A stretch of DNA of 64,000 bases from positions 620,001 to 684,000 of the forward strand of contig NW_020312036.1 in the NCBI RefSeq assembly GCF_002999335.1. Direction: 5' to 3'. Under the pieces are notes generated by a model. The model was not told where the DNA came from. It searched no databases and saw nothing but the letters and a program-made list of their open reading frames with translations. This document shows positions 12,470-24,400 of the stretch, piece after piece. This stretch comes from Cyclospora cayetanensis. Its lineage: Eukaryota; Apicomplexa; Conoidasida; Eucoccidiorida; Eimeriidae. The position numbers and the translations under genes were made by a program. Numbering within the stretch: position 1 is the stretch's first letter; every line of letters starts with the position of its first letter.

Positions 12470-14408
12470 CTAGACATTGCATTCACTGTCTAACTTGTCG
12501 TCAATGGGGTACCGCATGAACTGCATGGGCCTCCGGTGCCTGGCAGGACGCCCTCTCCAGCTGAGGAGAGAAAGGCCTTGTACGGTGTCTAGGGCACCTT
12601 CCCTGAGGGCGGCGTCGACGCCTGAGCGTCGCCCTCTGTGCCCCACTGCCATGTTGCATTCAACTGTCTCTACATAGTGCATGACCTTGCTTGTCAGAAA
12701 CACAAATGCCTCGTGTAGCCGCTGCCCGGACAAAGCGCTGGTTTCCTTATAGGGGACACCCAGGCGACCTGCCAGGGCTTCCGCCTCCTCTTGGGTCACC
12801 TCCTGCAAGTGGCCACACTCAAATGCATGATATACAAGTACGAAACACTCCAGCAGCAGATGCATGACTGTCAATAGATGGCCACTGGGGCTGCAAGCAG
12901 TGCTAGTCAGAGCAAAGTCGATGGCTGGAGGACACGTCATGAGGAAAACAATGACAAAAGGGAGAATGAGTACTCGACGGGGGGACGATGAGGGGCAGGA
13001 CGGTAGGGGGGGTGAGGTGAAGGTCTGAAAGCCTACAGAGACACAGATTGCGACTGTCTTTTAATATGTCCTAGCAGCTACTGACCCGCTCCTTGAGATC
13101 GCATTTGTTTCCCACGAGGAGCACCTGTACGTGGGGAGGGGCCCCCTCCCTCATGACAGATGCCCAATAATCTATACCTGCAGCCAAAGACCCAGCAGCG
13201 CAGACCTCTTGTACTGGAGAGATCCTGCCAATCACCTCCAGATGAGCCGTTGTCGCTTCATTGACGCAATTCTGGTGAGGAGCAATGGCACAGCGACGGG
13301 TAGAGTGGCACACGACAGAATCAGAGACAGGATACAGAGTGATACAATGAGGAAATATTGAGAGGGCGATACGATAGGATTATAAGCAGAAAATGGATCA
13401 GAGAGGCAATGCGAGAAGACGGTAATGCGAACACACGACACGCGAACACAGACACAGAGACACATTCGAACACTCCCTGCCTTCTAAACACAATGCGCTG
13501 CAGGTGATACACTGTGTTCGCGCTCTAAATAGCTTACTAAGAAAACTTCGCTTACACCCCAAGTCAAAGACCAGCATTACTCCCATCGCTCCACGGAAAT
13601 AGACTGCGGCAGAAAACACACGCGTGCACGCACCTTACGCGCATCTTGCATAGCCACGGCGACAGCGAAATTCTCAGCAGCCAAGACCGAGCAGAGCAGC
13701 GGAGGGAGTACCGTCGCCTCCTGCTATCGCTATCGCAAGAAGTAATAGCAGAATCAGCCGCACCAAAGTTGGCAGAGGAACCAGGGCAAAAACAGTACTA
13801 AGAGTAGGAGCAGCGCAATAGCAACAGCAGCAGCAACAGACAGCAGCGGTGCCGTTGCCATGACAAGCTAACCATGTGCAACACTCTTGAATCGTTCGTG
13901 ACCCGCAGTATCCCACACCTGCACCTTGGCGATCTTCCGTTCGACCTGTAAAGTCTTGCTCACGTAGTCAATGCTGATCGTGGGAGGCGGAGGCCCCCCT
14001 TTCGTTGCGCCAGGAGGCCCATTACTCCTAGAGGGCCCAACGCGGGCCCTTGGGGGCCCTTCAGTGAAACGCATCAGCATGCTACTCTTCCCTACGTTGC
14101 TGTCTCCTGAACGGAAATCAGCATAGGGGATGAATTTCGGGATGAATGTGTAACCGGCATCAGTGGCTACGAGATTCGACGTGTCGGCAGATTCTAAAGT
14201 AAGATCTATAAAAAAAAATAATTCATACAATGTTGTACATACAGTGCCTCTGGGACTATGCGTATGATAGGTGGTGCGCGGCAGACGGGACCCTACCTAT
14301 AAGGAGAAGCTTCACGAGATAGTCATATCCCAGAGCACTCGTCCTCCTTTCGTCCCCAGACAGGAGCTCTAAGGCCCGCTCCACCACATCAGTCGCAGAC
14401 GCAGACAT
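12470..14408 (-). CDS. Rab-family small GTPase with switch I insertion
   Basis: Vesicle-traffic GTPase. Five exons join in phase: 14408-14297, 14106-13873, 13603-13538, 13177-13086 and 12802-12470, giving 278 residues (Rabs are usually about 200-220). The exon 1/2 junction forms YDYLVKLLLIGDSNVGKSS, a classic Rab start plus P-loop. G2 is the Thr of TISID. G3 is WDTAGHERF, with His where Rabs have the catalytic Gln. YFRGAMGVMLVFD, NKCD (G4) and ETSA (G5) follow in order. About 30 extra Gly/Pro/Arg-rich residues sit between the P-loop helix and TISID, in switch I. The C-terminal tail is long and ends ECNV, without a canonical CC, CXC or CaaX box, so either the last exon is mis-modelled or prenylation is atypical. 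The motif set resembles the Rab1/8/10 group; the exact subfamily is not assigned. Confidence 0.88.
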
Positions 14409-15491
14409 TCTTCACTCAAACAATCTGATAGAAGAGCCCTTGCCTCAGGTGGTGTGCCTGCTGAGGGTTCTGCTGTTGCAGCGAATACCGACGCTTTACT
14501 AAGCTCATAGCCCTTCGGGCCCGCCTCTCATAAACTGCTGGGCCAAACGTGGCCCTTGTAGCAGCCCTTTACAAATGCACTGGTCCATATAGCCTGCTCG
14601 TTGATACAGTTGCTGCAATTTCTGCCGCTGATGCCGTGGTTCCTACAGCCACACTGCTGTATCGTGAGGCAATGACCACTATACTGCGACAGCTGTGTAT
14701 GTTGTACCTATACAGCAACAACACAATTACCTTCAGCAGCGGGAGCTACTACTGTTTCCCTTGAGATGCGCCGATTCTGCTCGGAGTTGGTGCTCATTTA
14801 TCCCACTCTCTGGTCCAACCGGCAAAACGATTACCACGCCACACTAACACACTCCATGGATTGTTCCTCGCATCAGGGACAACGGGTCCCTAGGGCGCCT
14901 CTACCGTGACAAGTTAGAGATTTGAGAAAGCAGTAAAAGCACACCAAAAAGGGAGAACGCAAAAGTCGAATGACTGGAATTCGGTGTGCTGCCTTTGGCC
15001 GTAGCCCCCTGCGGTCCTGGCAGTTGGTTCTGCCGCTGTTTCGTTCGCTTACCGCAGTATCGGCAGCAAAGACAACAGCTTAAACAAATGTGCTAACTGT
15101 ATTGAGCCCTTGTACAAGTGTAAGTATGCGAAAGTAGGGACCCCTGTCTCTCACTGAGGGCCTGCTAGCAGCGGCGGCAGTGGTACCGGTGCCAAGGACC
15201 CCTGGGCATTGGCGATGCCCTTCGCCATCCAGGATTCCCTTTCCACTCGAGGTATTCATTGGTACAGCCATATTTGGTAGAATGTGCAACTTATTCACGC
15301 TAGATAGGTATTTCTGAGTAGCTTTTCTGTGTGTCACTCTAACTACAGGCGAGGCTCGCCCTGCCCTCTTGGAGCCCTTAGCCCCCAGCCCTACAAAAAT
15401 GCTCTTTAATCGTTTTTCAGATGTATTTAAGCTCATTATTATTGCAATTCATACTGATTCAAGTCTCAAAGGAAGAACTTAAGGAACTTTT
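14409..15491. other. divergent intergenic region (Rab / Dicer-like)
   Basis: About 1.1 kb between the Rab start and the first long exon of the Dicer-like gene. It should contain both promoters and may hold short 5' exons of the Dicer-like gene, since its first ATG is followed at once by a CAG that could be a splice acceptor. No convincing coding exon was found. Confidence 0.4.
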
Positions 15492-18400
15492 ATGCAGAGA
15501 AGGCTGCTACCGACTTCCGCGGGCCCCTGGAGACACGCAATGGTCTGGGGAACAGACTTTGCCTCCCCGGAGGAATGGCTGAAACAAGCAGCAGCTATAG
15601 CTAATGACGGCAAAGAGTCCAAATCCATGCTTCTGGAAGTGCCCAGAGGTAATGAAAGATTGCCTCAAGCTAGAACAACAAGGGGACCCTCATGCATCCC
15701 AACGAAATTCCCTTTGGGCTTCCCCGTGCAAGCTTGCCTAAATGATGGCATGTCCGATTCCATAGCATCTCCTGTAAAGGATTCTTTCGGTGGTTGCCTG
15801 GGTCAGGGACTGAATGCTCATTCAGGGGCACCCGCTGGAACTCTCTGGGGGGGTGGCGCCCTGGTAGGACCGTCTCTGAGGTCTCTCCAAGCTACTGTAG
15901 GGGATCCCCTGCACAAAATAAAGAGAGTCCGGTCAAGAAAAGCCTTGCCGCGTACTGTCTGGATGAATTTAGCGGGGAGCCCATCATACGCTCTTCCTGG
16001 AGATCTCACACTTCCCCATGCTGAGGACACGCAGGGAGCCCCAATAAGTGATATCCTGGGCGTGTCAATGGGGCTCTTGAGGTCAACCACTGAGTCATTT
16101 GCAATGATCCACTCCGTGCCAGCAAGTATGGGGGCCCTTGACGGATCCATGCTCGGGCACCTCCTTTCCCATATGCGGCCACAAAAGGGTGAAAGAGCTT
16201 CAGCAGTAATGAATTATCCGGTGGCTCCCCCAGGGCTCAGTTCTACAGTCTGTTCACTTTCCCATCAGCAGAGCGCTATTAAGAAGGCGTCCGACCTACG
16301 AGAACTTCCTCATGGAGAAGTGACCTTATGCCCCAGGGAGCCTTCCTTCGCGAAAACGCTGAAGAATGCTCCCCGACAAGGCCCGAAATCCGATGACCCC
16401 AATAAGCCATGGGGCCACAGTCCACCAGGCTTGATGGTAGATGTGGATAAGTCGTCTCAGGGAATAAAGGCGGAGCTGGGGCCATCGGCAAGTATTCCTT
16501 TCCCGTGTGACTGCGTAGAGCCGCTGCCCCCGAGCTTCTTGGAAGATATCGGTAAGTTGTTCCCAGCCCTACCTTCCATAAGTGCATCGAGCGGACAGCT
16601 GTACACAAAGCTCAAGAGGGTCTGGAAGGCTGATGGCAAGGGTCTTAGGCACTTACGACACTGCGACTCTACACAGATCCAGGGGCGACTTTTAGACCTA
16701 TTCGGCGTTCGTGTCGATGATCCCTTGGTGGGTTTTCCTGTTCCACATACTTTTCTCTGGAAAAAGCTGGTAGTGGCTTCAGTGTATGCAATGTGTGGGG
16801 TGGTTGCGGTAGGACTGGATGTGCCTTTGAGTAAGGAGGAGACAGCGGCGTATGAGGCAGCAGTGAAGAGCAACTGCCTACTTTGGCTGCCTCTAGGGAG
16901 GAGAAGGGTGCCCCTGGTGCCCGGTCTTGTAGTGTACAGCTACCTGCAAAGTCTTTCTGTGGCCTCTCAGTGCATTGTGTGTCTCTCGCCTACCGGAATG
17001 GGAACATTTGAACTGTATGAGGGCCTTTGTAAGGTCCTCTCCCTAGTGTGCCCCCAAGAGGCATATAACGGTGGGCTTTATGGATCTTATGGGGACTCAG
17101 CTGAGGAGCCTCGCGGTCTTATTGCAAGCTTATGCGCGCAGAATGAAAATGGAGAGATCGCAGCACAAAGTCAGAGATGCAGGCACTGGCAGCAGACACG
17201 ACTCAAAGTCAAGTGGGGGTCTCCCCACACTTGGAACTCCTATCGTGCGGCCCTTAAGGAGTACAGCGAGGCCCTCAGGAAACATTATGGGGTGAGCAGT
17301 ATCACAAATTGCATTCGACGCATATGTATGAGCGTGCGCAGACGCATGAAGACTGCGTGCATTATCGGTGTAGGCCTGTGGCTAGACTCATTATACTATG
17401 TGTTACGTGGATCTCTTTGCATCCCACTAACGCATACAAATAGTTGTACCCATAGATTTATAGATGCATATAAGTCAATGAAAATTTGTTTATTTAAATG
17501 CGAACATATCTATCGTATGTATGCATAAGCATTCGTGCAACTGCAGTCACACATTTGAACATGTTTTGTACCTAGGCACGACAAATCAAGGGTATGCATA
17601 GCTGTTTCATGCGTAAATGGCACACTGGTTGAGATTTTTCAACCGCATTCGTGGTAAGCTCACCCCGCTCACCCGACAGGTGTTCGTGCTACCGTCCGTT
17701 ACTGCAGCTGCACTGGCCTCCCAGAAGCTCACAAGAGAAACAGAATTACAACCTGCACCGTCCCTTGGCCCCTCTACGCTTCGCTCGCTCCCAGGCAGAT
17801 GCAGTCAAGATTAGATGCCGCACGCCCCAAGGAGCTCCATGGGCTAGTCCCCCTGTGGTTTCCATGGGGCAACCTTCACAAGATAGTGTGCTACATGCAG
17901 GTCGCAGTATAAAGGACAGCACGTGGGAAGACGCAGTCTCCACTGAGGTTCATCTATACTGGCCGCGGGTCCTTGTCTGCTCTGTTGCGGTTTTTGAGTC
18001 GATATTGATGCACGGATTCCTCACCTTAGAGGATGTAGCGTTGCTGCTCCTGGATGGAGTAACCTGCAGCAGCAGCAGCGACAGCAGCATCCCCTGCAAC
18101 AGCGGTGCATATGATTGCCTTCTAAATCATTTCTTGCCACGGGTGTCTTGCCGGCCCCGCATACTCTCCCTCAGTGAAGGGCCTCTGGATGCAGGCTCTC
18201 CTGGCGCACTCACAAAACTCAGGGGATTACTGCATCGGATCCGATGCCCGTCTTTGCTACTGGCAGAGCCCTTAAGAACTGTCGGGGAACCTCTGGACGT
18301 AAAGCTTGTGCGATACAGCTCAGAGCAGCCTTCATACAAGACAAAATCGGAAGTAAAAGCTGCCGCGAAGGCCATTGTGGAGGTCCAGGACAGTGCAGCT

Positions 18401-21400
18401 GACCCCATGCTGTGCCTCCAAGAAGCCCCTCGCCAACGCCACTTTACTGAAGCAATTCGGCACATTCTCTCAATGTGCGATGAATACCTTACAGCGGCAC
18501 TGCGGGTCAGGTGCCCCCTGAAACGAGGCGCCACCGAAGCCTCCTATGTTGACCTCGGTCTAAAAGGTCTCGGAGCTGATAATGCCGGTGGATCACCAGA
18601 TGACGAGCCTGAGTGTTTCCATAAGCCCATTCAGGCTTCTGTTTCGACAAGCCTTCCACAGTCTTCTTTAAATGGCGCCGGAAGCTCTTCCTCAAGCGTT
18701 CCCTCGCAGTATCCCCCATATGCATCTGGAGATCCGGAGATGGATGCGGTGATGAATACAGTGGTTTCACACCCGCTATTGAAGGCGAATGTGCTTTGCA
18801 TGCGATCGGTCTCTTCTTATCTTTCGCCAAAGCAGAGGCAATCTGTGTCTGCTCGCTGGGGACGGCTAAGAAGGACCCTTCTGCATATACAGCAGGAGTG
18901 GGGATTCTGGTGTCTCTGCGCTGCAGCTCAGAGGATCCGTATGAGGCTCAATAGAATAGCCCTCTCGCTTTCTGGAATAATTATGTACTCACAAACCAAC
19001 GCGGGGCGGAACAACACTGGCATCCACGGAAGTCCCTTGGAGTTGGATTGCCTCGTAGCCCCTGAGCACTACAATGGGGCCTCACAGGTTGCAAGTACCC
19101 CAGGACCATTAGAGGCGCAACAGCTCAGAGCAGCAACAGAGGGATCATACGGTTTCCAAGCCCCACTGTTTGCAAATGGGATGACTCCATACAAGGCTTT
19201 TGAAAAGGGCACCCTAGGGACCCATCAAGGCGACTGCAGTGGTGTTGATTTCTCTCTGCCACCCTGGCTTTTATGGCCATTTGGGGTTTTGCCTGGTGAG
19301 TGTAGACTCCTTGAGTTCGTCGGTCTCTGTAAAGGGCTTTCAGGTGCCTTAAAAAGGCCAGATCCTTATTTGATGCAGCGGCGGCTTGAGCTAGGCGCCT
19401 CTCTGCTTTTCCTTGAGCTCCTGGGGGCTTTTCTGCGACAGCCCTCCCTGTCACCTTACCGAAAATTTTGTCAGGGGGGGCTTCAGGACCTCGGTGGTCT
19501 CTTGCACTTCCACCATCATCAACAGCAGCAAGATATGGTCATGAAACAGGACCGGGTGATAGGGTTTGCGAATTGCTACCGCGCTCTGGCTAAAGAGACC
19601 ATAAGAGGTCTCTTCAGCCAGCGCCTCATAGCTCTTGACCGGATTCTCTGCCAACTCCAGAGGGATCAAGAAGGACCACTATGGATTAGTGGCTCCCATT
19701 GTATACCCCACAGCAAATTACTTCACGAAAGGGGGGCCCTTATCATTTGCCGTAGCAACACAGCAGCTTTGTGCCTCGGCCGCTTCATCATGGCTCGGGG
19801 CCTTGGGAAGATCGTTATCCTCCCCTGGGCCGCAAAGGAGAACATCTTGGATGGAACCCTAGGTGCACTCCGTGGTTGTACTGGTTTGGACGGAGGAACG
19901 CTTGCCAACACACGACTCTCGAGCACATGGGAGGCTTCTATCTCGAAAGAAAGCAATTCAGAGCCCAGTAGCGGTGACTTCCCCCTTCGGTTGACCATTG
20001 CTACTAACTCAAAGCAAGCGCTGCCAAGACTTGGCGAACCAGGGTATGGCATAGTGCTCATGCCGGAGGCGCCGGAGACAGAGCAAGAGCTGCTGCAGGC
20101 CGCTGCAGCCTGCGGCAACTACGTCAAAGGAGGCGGTCTGGTGGCACCCCCGATTATTATGTTGTTTGCTGCTGAGATGCCGTCCCCAGAATGCCCTATT
20201 TCGATGTGCAGCGTCGGCGCGCCGCATGCAAAGACAGTGGCACGTCGAGAAAGTCTAACCCGATTCGAGCTTCACCTGCTCCTGCAGCGCATTAAGTTGC
20301 TGCGTGGTATTGGGGGGCCCATGACATCAAGGCCCGGAGGGAAACAGGTGGCTTCTGCGTCTGCTCTCACCTCACCAAAGCGAATGCCCGGAGTGTGGGT
20401 GCCAGCTACAGGGGCCTTTGTGCCCTACCCTCTGGCTTGGAGCCTTTTGCAGCACGTGCTGGCTCAGGGATACCAGGAAGCAGCGTGCAGGGCCTTCAGG
20501 CAAGCTAGGGGCCCCCAAGCGGAAGCCTGCTTTATGCTGGGACCTCTGAGGGCTCGCCGGGAACAAAAAGGGCCACCAACAATAGAGTTACCCCCTCTTA
20601 AAGGATTCAGAGAGAATGCAATTATGCCGGAAGTTCTGGAGCTCGAGCCATCGAGCTTCGAGGGAACTCCAGGAGGGGCCCTGAGCTGGAGAGAATCATG
20701 GGAGGCGCTTGCAGTAAAAGCCCTTCAGCGTCTACACTCTTTGGGAGTCCTAAGCAACAACCTGTTGCTCAAACCCGACGCTTCCACACAGGCAGAGGAA
20801 AACGCCTCGGAATCTTCTGCTATGTATGAAGCTAGACTCTACTCCACTGGCGACAGAATGTGGAGGCTTCTCCCGAAATGCCTTCTTGCGCCGGAGGTCC
20901 TCAACCAGATGCTGAAAGATCCTGAATCGTACGCTGATGCAGTCTGCAGCTGAACAAGTAGCCTTAGTGCCCATCTAAGCAAATGCAGCACGTTCCTCTA
21001 CCCCATGCTGTGCGTGCAGGACAGAGCATTTTACAGAGCTCTATATCCACCGCTTGTGGTGCACTCCCATGACTCGGCGGCAGGTGCAGGAAGAGCAACA
21101 GCAAGAGCAGTCACATGAAGCTATTGCAGAAAGAACCCCAGGCAAAACCTCTCAGACGGATGTGCCTCTCCCAGGCAGCCCTCTATATGACAGTGGCGGC
21201 CTTCTGGGGTATTGGACGCCTTTTAGCAGCAAACGAAAGAAAGCAGCAACGACAGCCGGGGCAACGGCAGCAGCAGAGGCAGAAGGAGCGGCGACACAGG
21301 CGGCGGCGGTGGAACTGCTGTGCAAGCTGTTTCCCCAAAGGCCAGTGGCTTCTGTTCTACAAGTGAGGCCTCGTAGTGTTCTCCTGTCTGCCTACTTCCT

Positions 21401-24400
21401 GCAATATTGGCTCTCAACCAAACCCTGATCCGTCGCTGTCTGCCTCGCAACACTGTAGAATTACTACCGCAGCTGCTTATTTCCGCTGTCGTTGCTGCTG
21501 CAGCCGCTGGCGCTTCTGCTGCCGGCACCTCTGCGAGAACCAGTTGTATTCTATGGGCTGCACCCCATGGGCACTTGGCGCGGTGATCCTACTGGGTGGG
21601 ACGAGACAGCCGAAGGCCCCTCGGCTGAGAGCGATAATGAAGGACTTTTCTTTGGCGTCAGTGAACGGGAGAGCCCAGAAGGAGTAGAGGAGAGATCCGG
21701 CGAGGAGGGCTTTATGAGAATTGAGATTGAGCCTCCAGAAGAGGATATGCAGCTGAAAGTCCCCAACGGAGCAGCACTAACGGCTCTTCTGGTAAACCCT
21801 ACGACGTACACTATTGCGATCACTACTAGGCCTCAGGCCTTAATACACATAAACATATTTTCGGCTTAGTCGTAGGAAACATGCACTTTGAATGTCTGCA
21901 AGACCACTGTGAAGCACCCTTCGGTACAACACCAGCAAAGATTAGCATGCTTGCTGGTGGAAACCCATGTCAAACTTGCTTAAAAGGTCAGAATGGCTTG
22001 TGTACAGCCACTCCCTGAAGTGCAGAAAAACCGTCTTTGTATGATTCCAATTTCCTAGCACAAACATAGGGGGATACTGAATCGTAGCTGCTGATTCTTG
22101 ACAAGCTGTGTGGGTTTTCGTTCTGTGCTAAGGAATTTACCCACGAGATGCTCTTAAGGAGTCTCAGCATACAGAATTTCAGGCCGACGGTGAAATACAG
22201 TAGAACAGGAGCCGCTCTATGGGAAGCGCTCTTTAATGGAGCAGGTGGAGGCTCCCCTTCAGAGCTATCCAGCGCGTCTCTACGACTCTACGCGTCTAAT
22301 CAGGATGCTTTTGCTTCATTGCCCCGCCTACGTACACCACAGCACCAGAGCGCGCTTCACAAGCGAATCGATGGAGCAACAGACCCAGTAGTTACACTAT
22401 CTCAGCCAGTTGGCTCTATGGACAGTAACAGTCCTTCGGAGGGTCCTCAGGACCAAGATGCAGAGGGAACGAGTGTTGCACAGCTGCTGCTCAAAGGGGG
22501 AGTCAGCGACTGTCACCGCATTTTGCTGCCTTTTTTCGCCCTTGCCCCTCTTGCGTTTGATGGAAGAGCCCTTAACGTGTCATATATATGCAGCCTTAGA
22601 GCTCTCAAGTGCTTTTCTATCAGCAGCAAGTGGTAAGGTGACGAGACAAGCCTCCCTTGGTCGCTGCCACCGTAGCCCTATCCCAGCTGCCGTTACGCCT
22701 TGCTGATGCTTTTAATAAGCCACTAAACAGCGGCTGCCACCGAAAGCACATATCACTCCTCACTAGGTTGCTGGACCTTCTCCGCTGTGCCAGCAGCGTC
22801 AAAGGATTCGATGTTCCTCTCGACCCAAGCGGCACGAGCCTCATACTCAAAGCTAGTAGCTATGAAAACAGCTGCCGCTTTAGTAGCATGGCCAAGGTGT
22901 CTAACAATGTCCTTCCTTCAGGCGAGCCGAAGAAGCGTCTCGTTCACTCATGGAGGTCTATGGGGTAGACACTCTCAGGGCATCAGTACAGGGCCTTGCT
23001 AGTCCCTCATCTGCCTTACGTTTCTTTAGGTCAGCTCTACAGCACCTTGAAGAGAAACAATCTTCGCCGCTCAGCGGAGTAGACCCTGATATAACTGGCC
23101 GGCAGGAGAAGAAAGTCCCAACTGAGGAGATGGACTCAGGGTCGGAGATGGCGGTTGAGGATCTCGTGTTCTCCCCCATCTCCCCACTGCTGCGTGTAGG
23201 CCGTTGCTTCCCCTGGAAGGACTTTTGTAAGGCCGGTACGCTACTTCCTAGGGGATACAGTACACCTTTGCCTTCTGCTTATCAGGAAATTCAGGGCTCC
23301 TGAATAGCCTGTAAAGATTTGCTTTGGTTCCTTTTTGTCCCTTCGTTACTATCTGTGGCCATTCATCTGGCTGTTGCAGCATATGTCACCTGAGATACTA
23401 TGTGCCCCTGCATCTATTAGTGTGAAGGCACCATGATACAGATATATATCTGCATATAATGTAATCCGCCTGACAATCTGACCGCAGGTGGGACCGGTGA
23501 GGGCTCCCTCATACCTGTACAGGGCTTTGAAAGCCTCCATCCCGAGAGAGGTCGCTACATCTTCAAAGCCCTTGAGCTACGCGGATTGGAGCGGCCCATT
23601 ATTCGACTTACCCACGATGAGAGGCGCAGCTACAGATATATCTCCCTCCATTGCGCTGATACCACAGTACAATACTTGCACTTCAATAGCGAATTATGAA
23701 GGGAACGGAAGATTCTGATCTGCTGCGCTTGGCAAACAATTTTCATTGGAGCTCTTGGGGCATATAAATATCCCAACACAAGGTTTGAGATGCATATGAA
23801 GAGGTATTGAAGCAGAATACATTCTTGTGGAGTGTCTATAAAGCGTGGGTGCATCATTACAGGTCACACCATGGACTCCACAAGACAAGATGCACCAAGG
23901 AAGACCACCTCTAAGCGATGCCTACAGGCACCAGCTTTGTCAGGCCAGGGTGCGACTTGTAGAACCATACCCAGATCCCCAGAAGGGCCCCCACGGCAAC
24001 TGCTGGCTACTACGTGGAACTCGTGTTCGTCAGGTGAGACTCTTCGTGTGTGACTCCTGCAGGATTATTATGGCACATTCATTGTACATACGTTCAGTTA
24101 GGGTTTCAGCGTGATAGAGCACCATTTGCCTCTGTCTACAGGGCTGCAGGTATCTAACTCGAGAGGACAGCAGCTCTACCACGATTTTTGCTGGAGCACA
24201 AGATGCTGAGACGGCCTATGCCCCACAATGTGCTCGCTTGTGTCCATGGACCGAACCAGTTTTCCTGGTAGGCTCCAGGGACATACACAGGGTAGAGGGG
24301 ACGAACACGAAACGATAAACAGAGTGAAACCGAATCAAGAATGGCAGGCAAAAAATTGGTGCAGCGAGGGTGGGCAGGCAAGGAGAAGCATATAGGCGGA

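Noticed and set aside
15080..15436. 118-codon minus-strand frame between Rab and the Dicer-like gene
   Set aside because: No motif, no ortholog-like features and no splice links; probably a chance frame in a promoter region.
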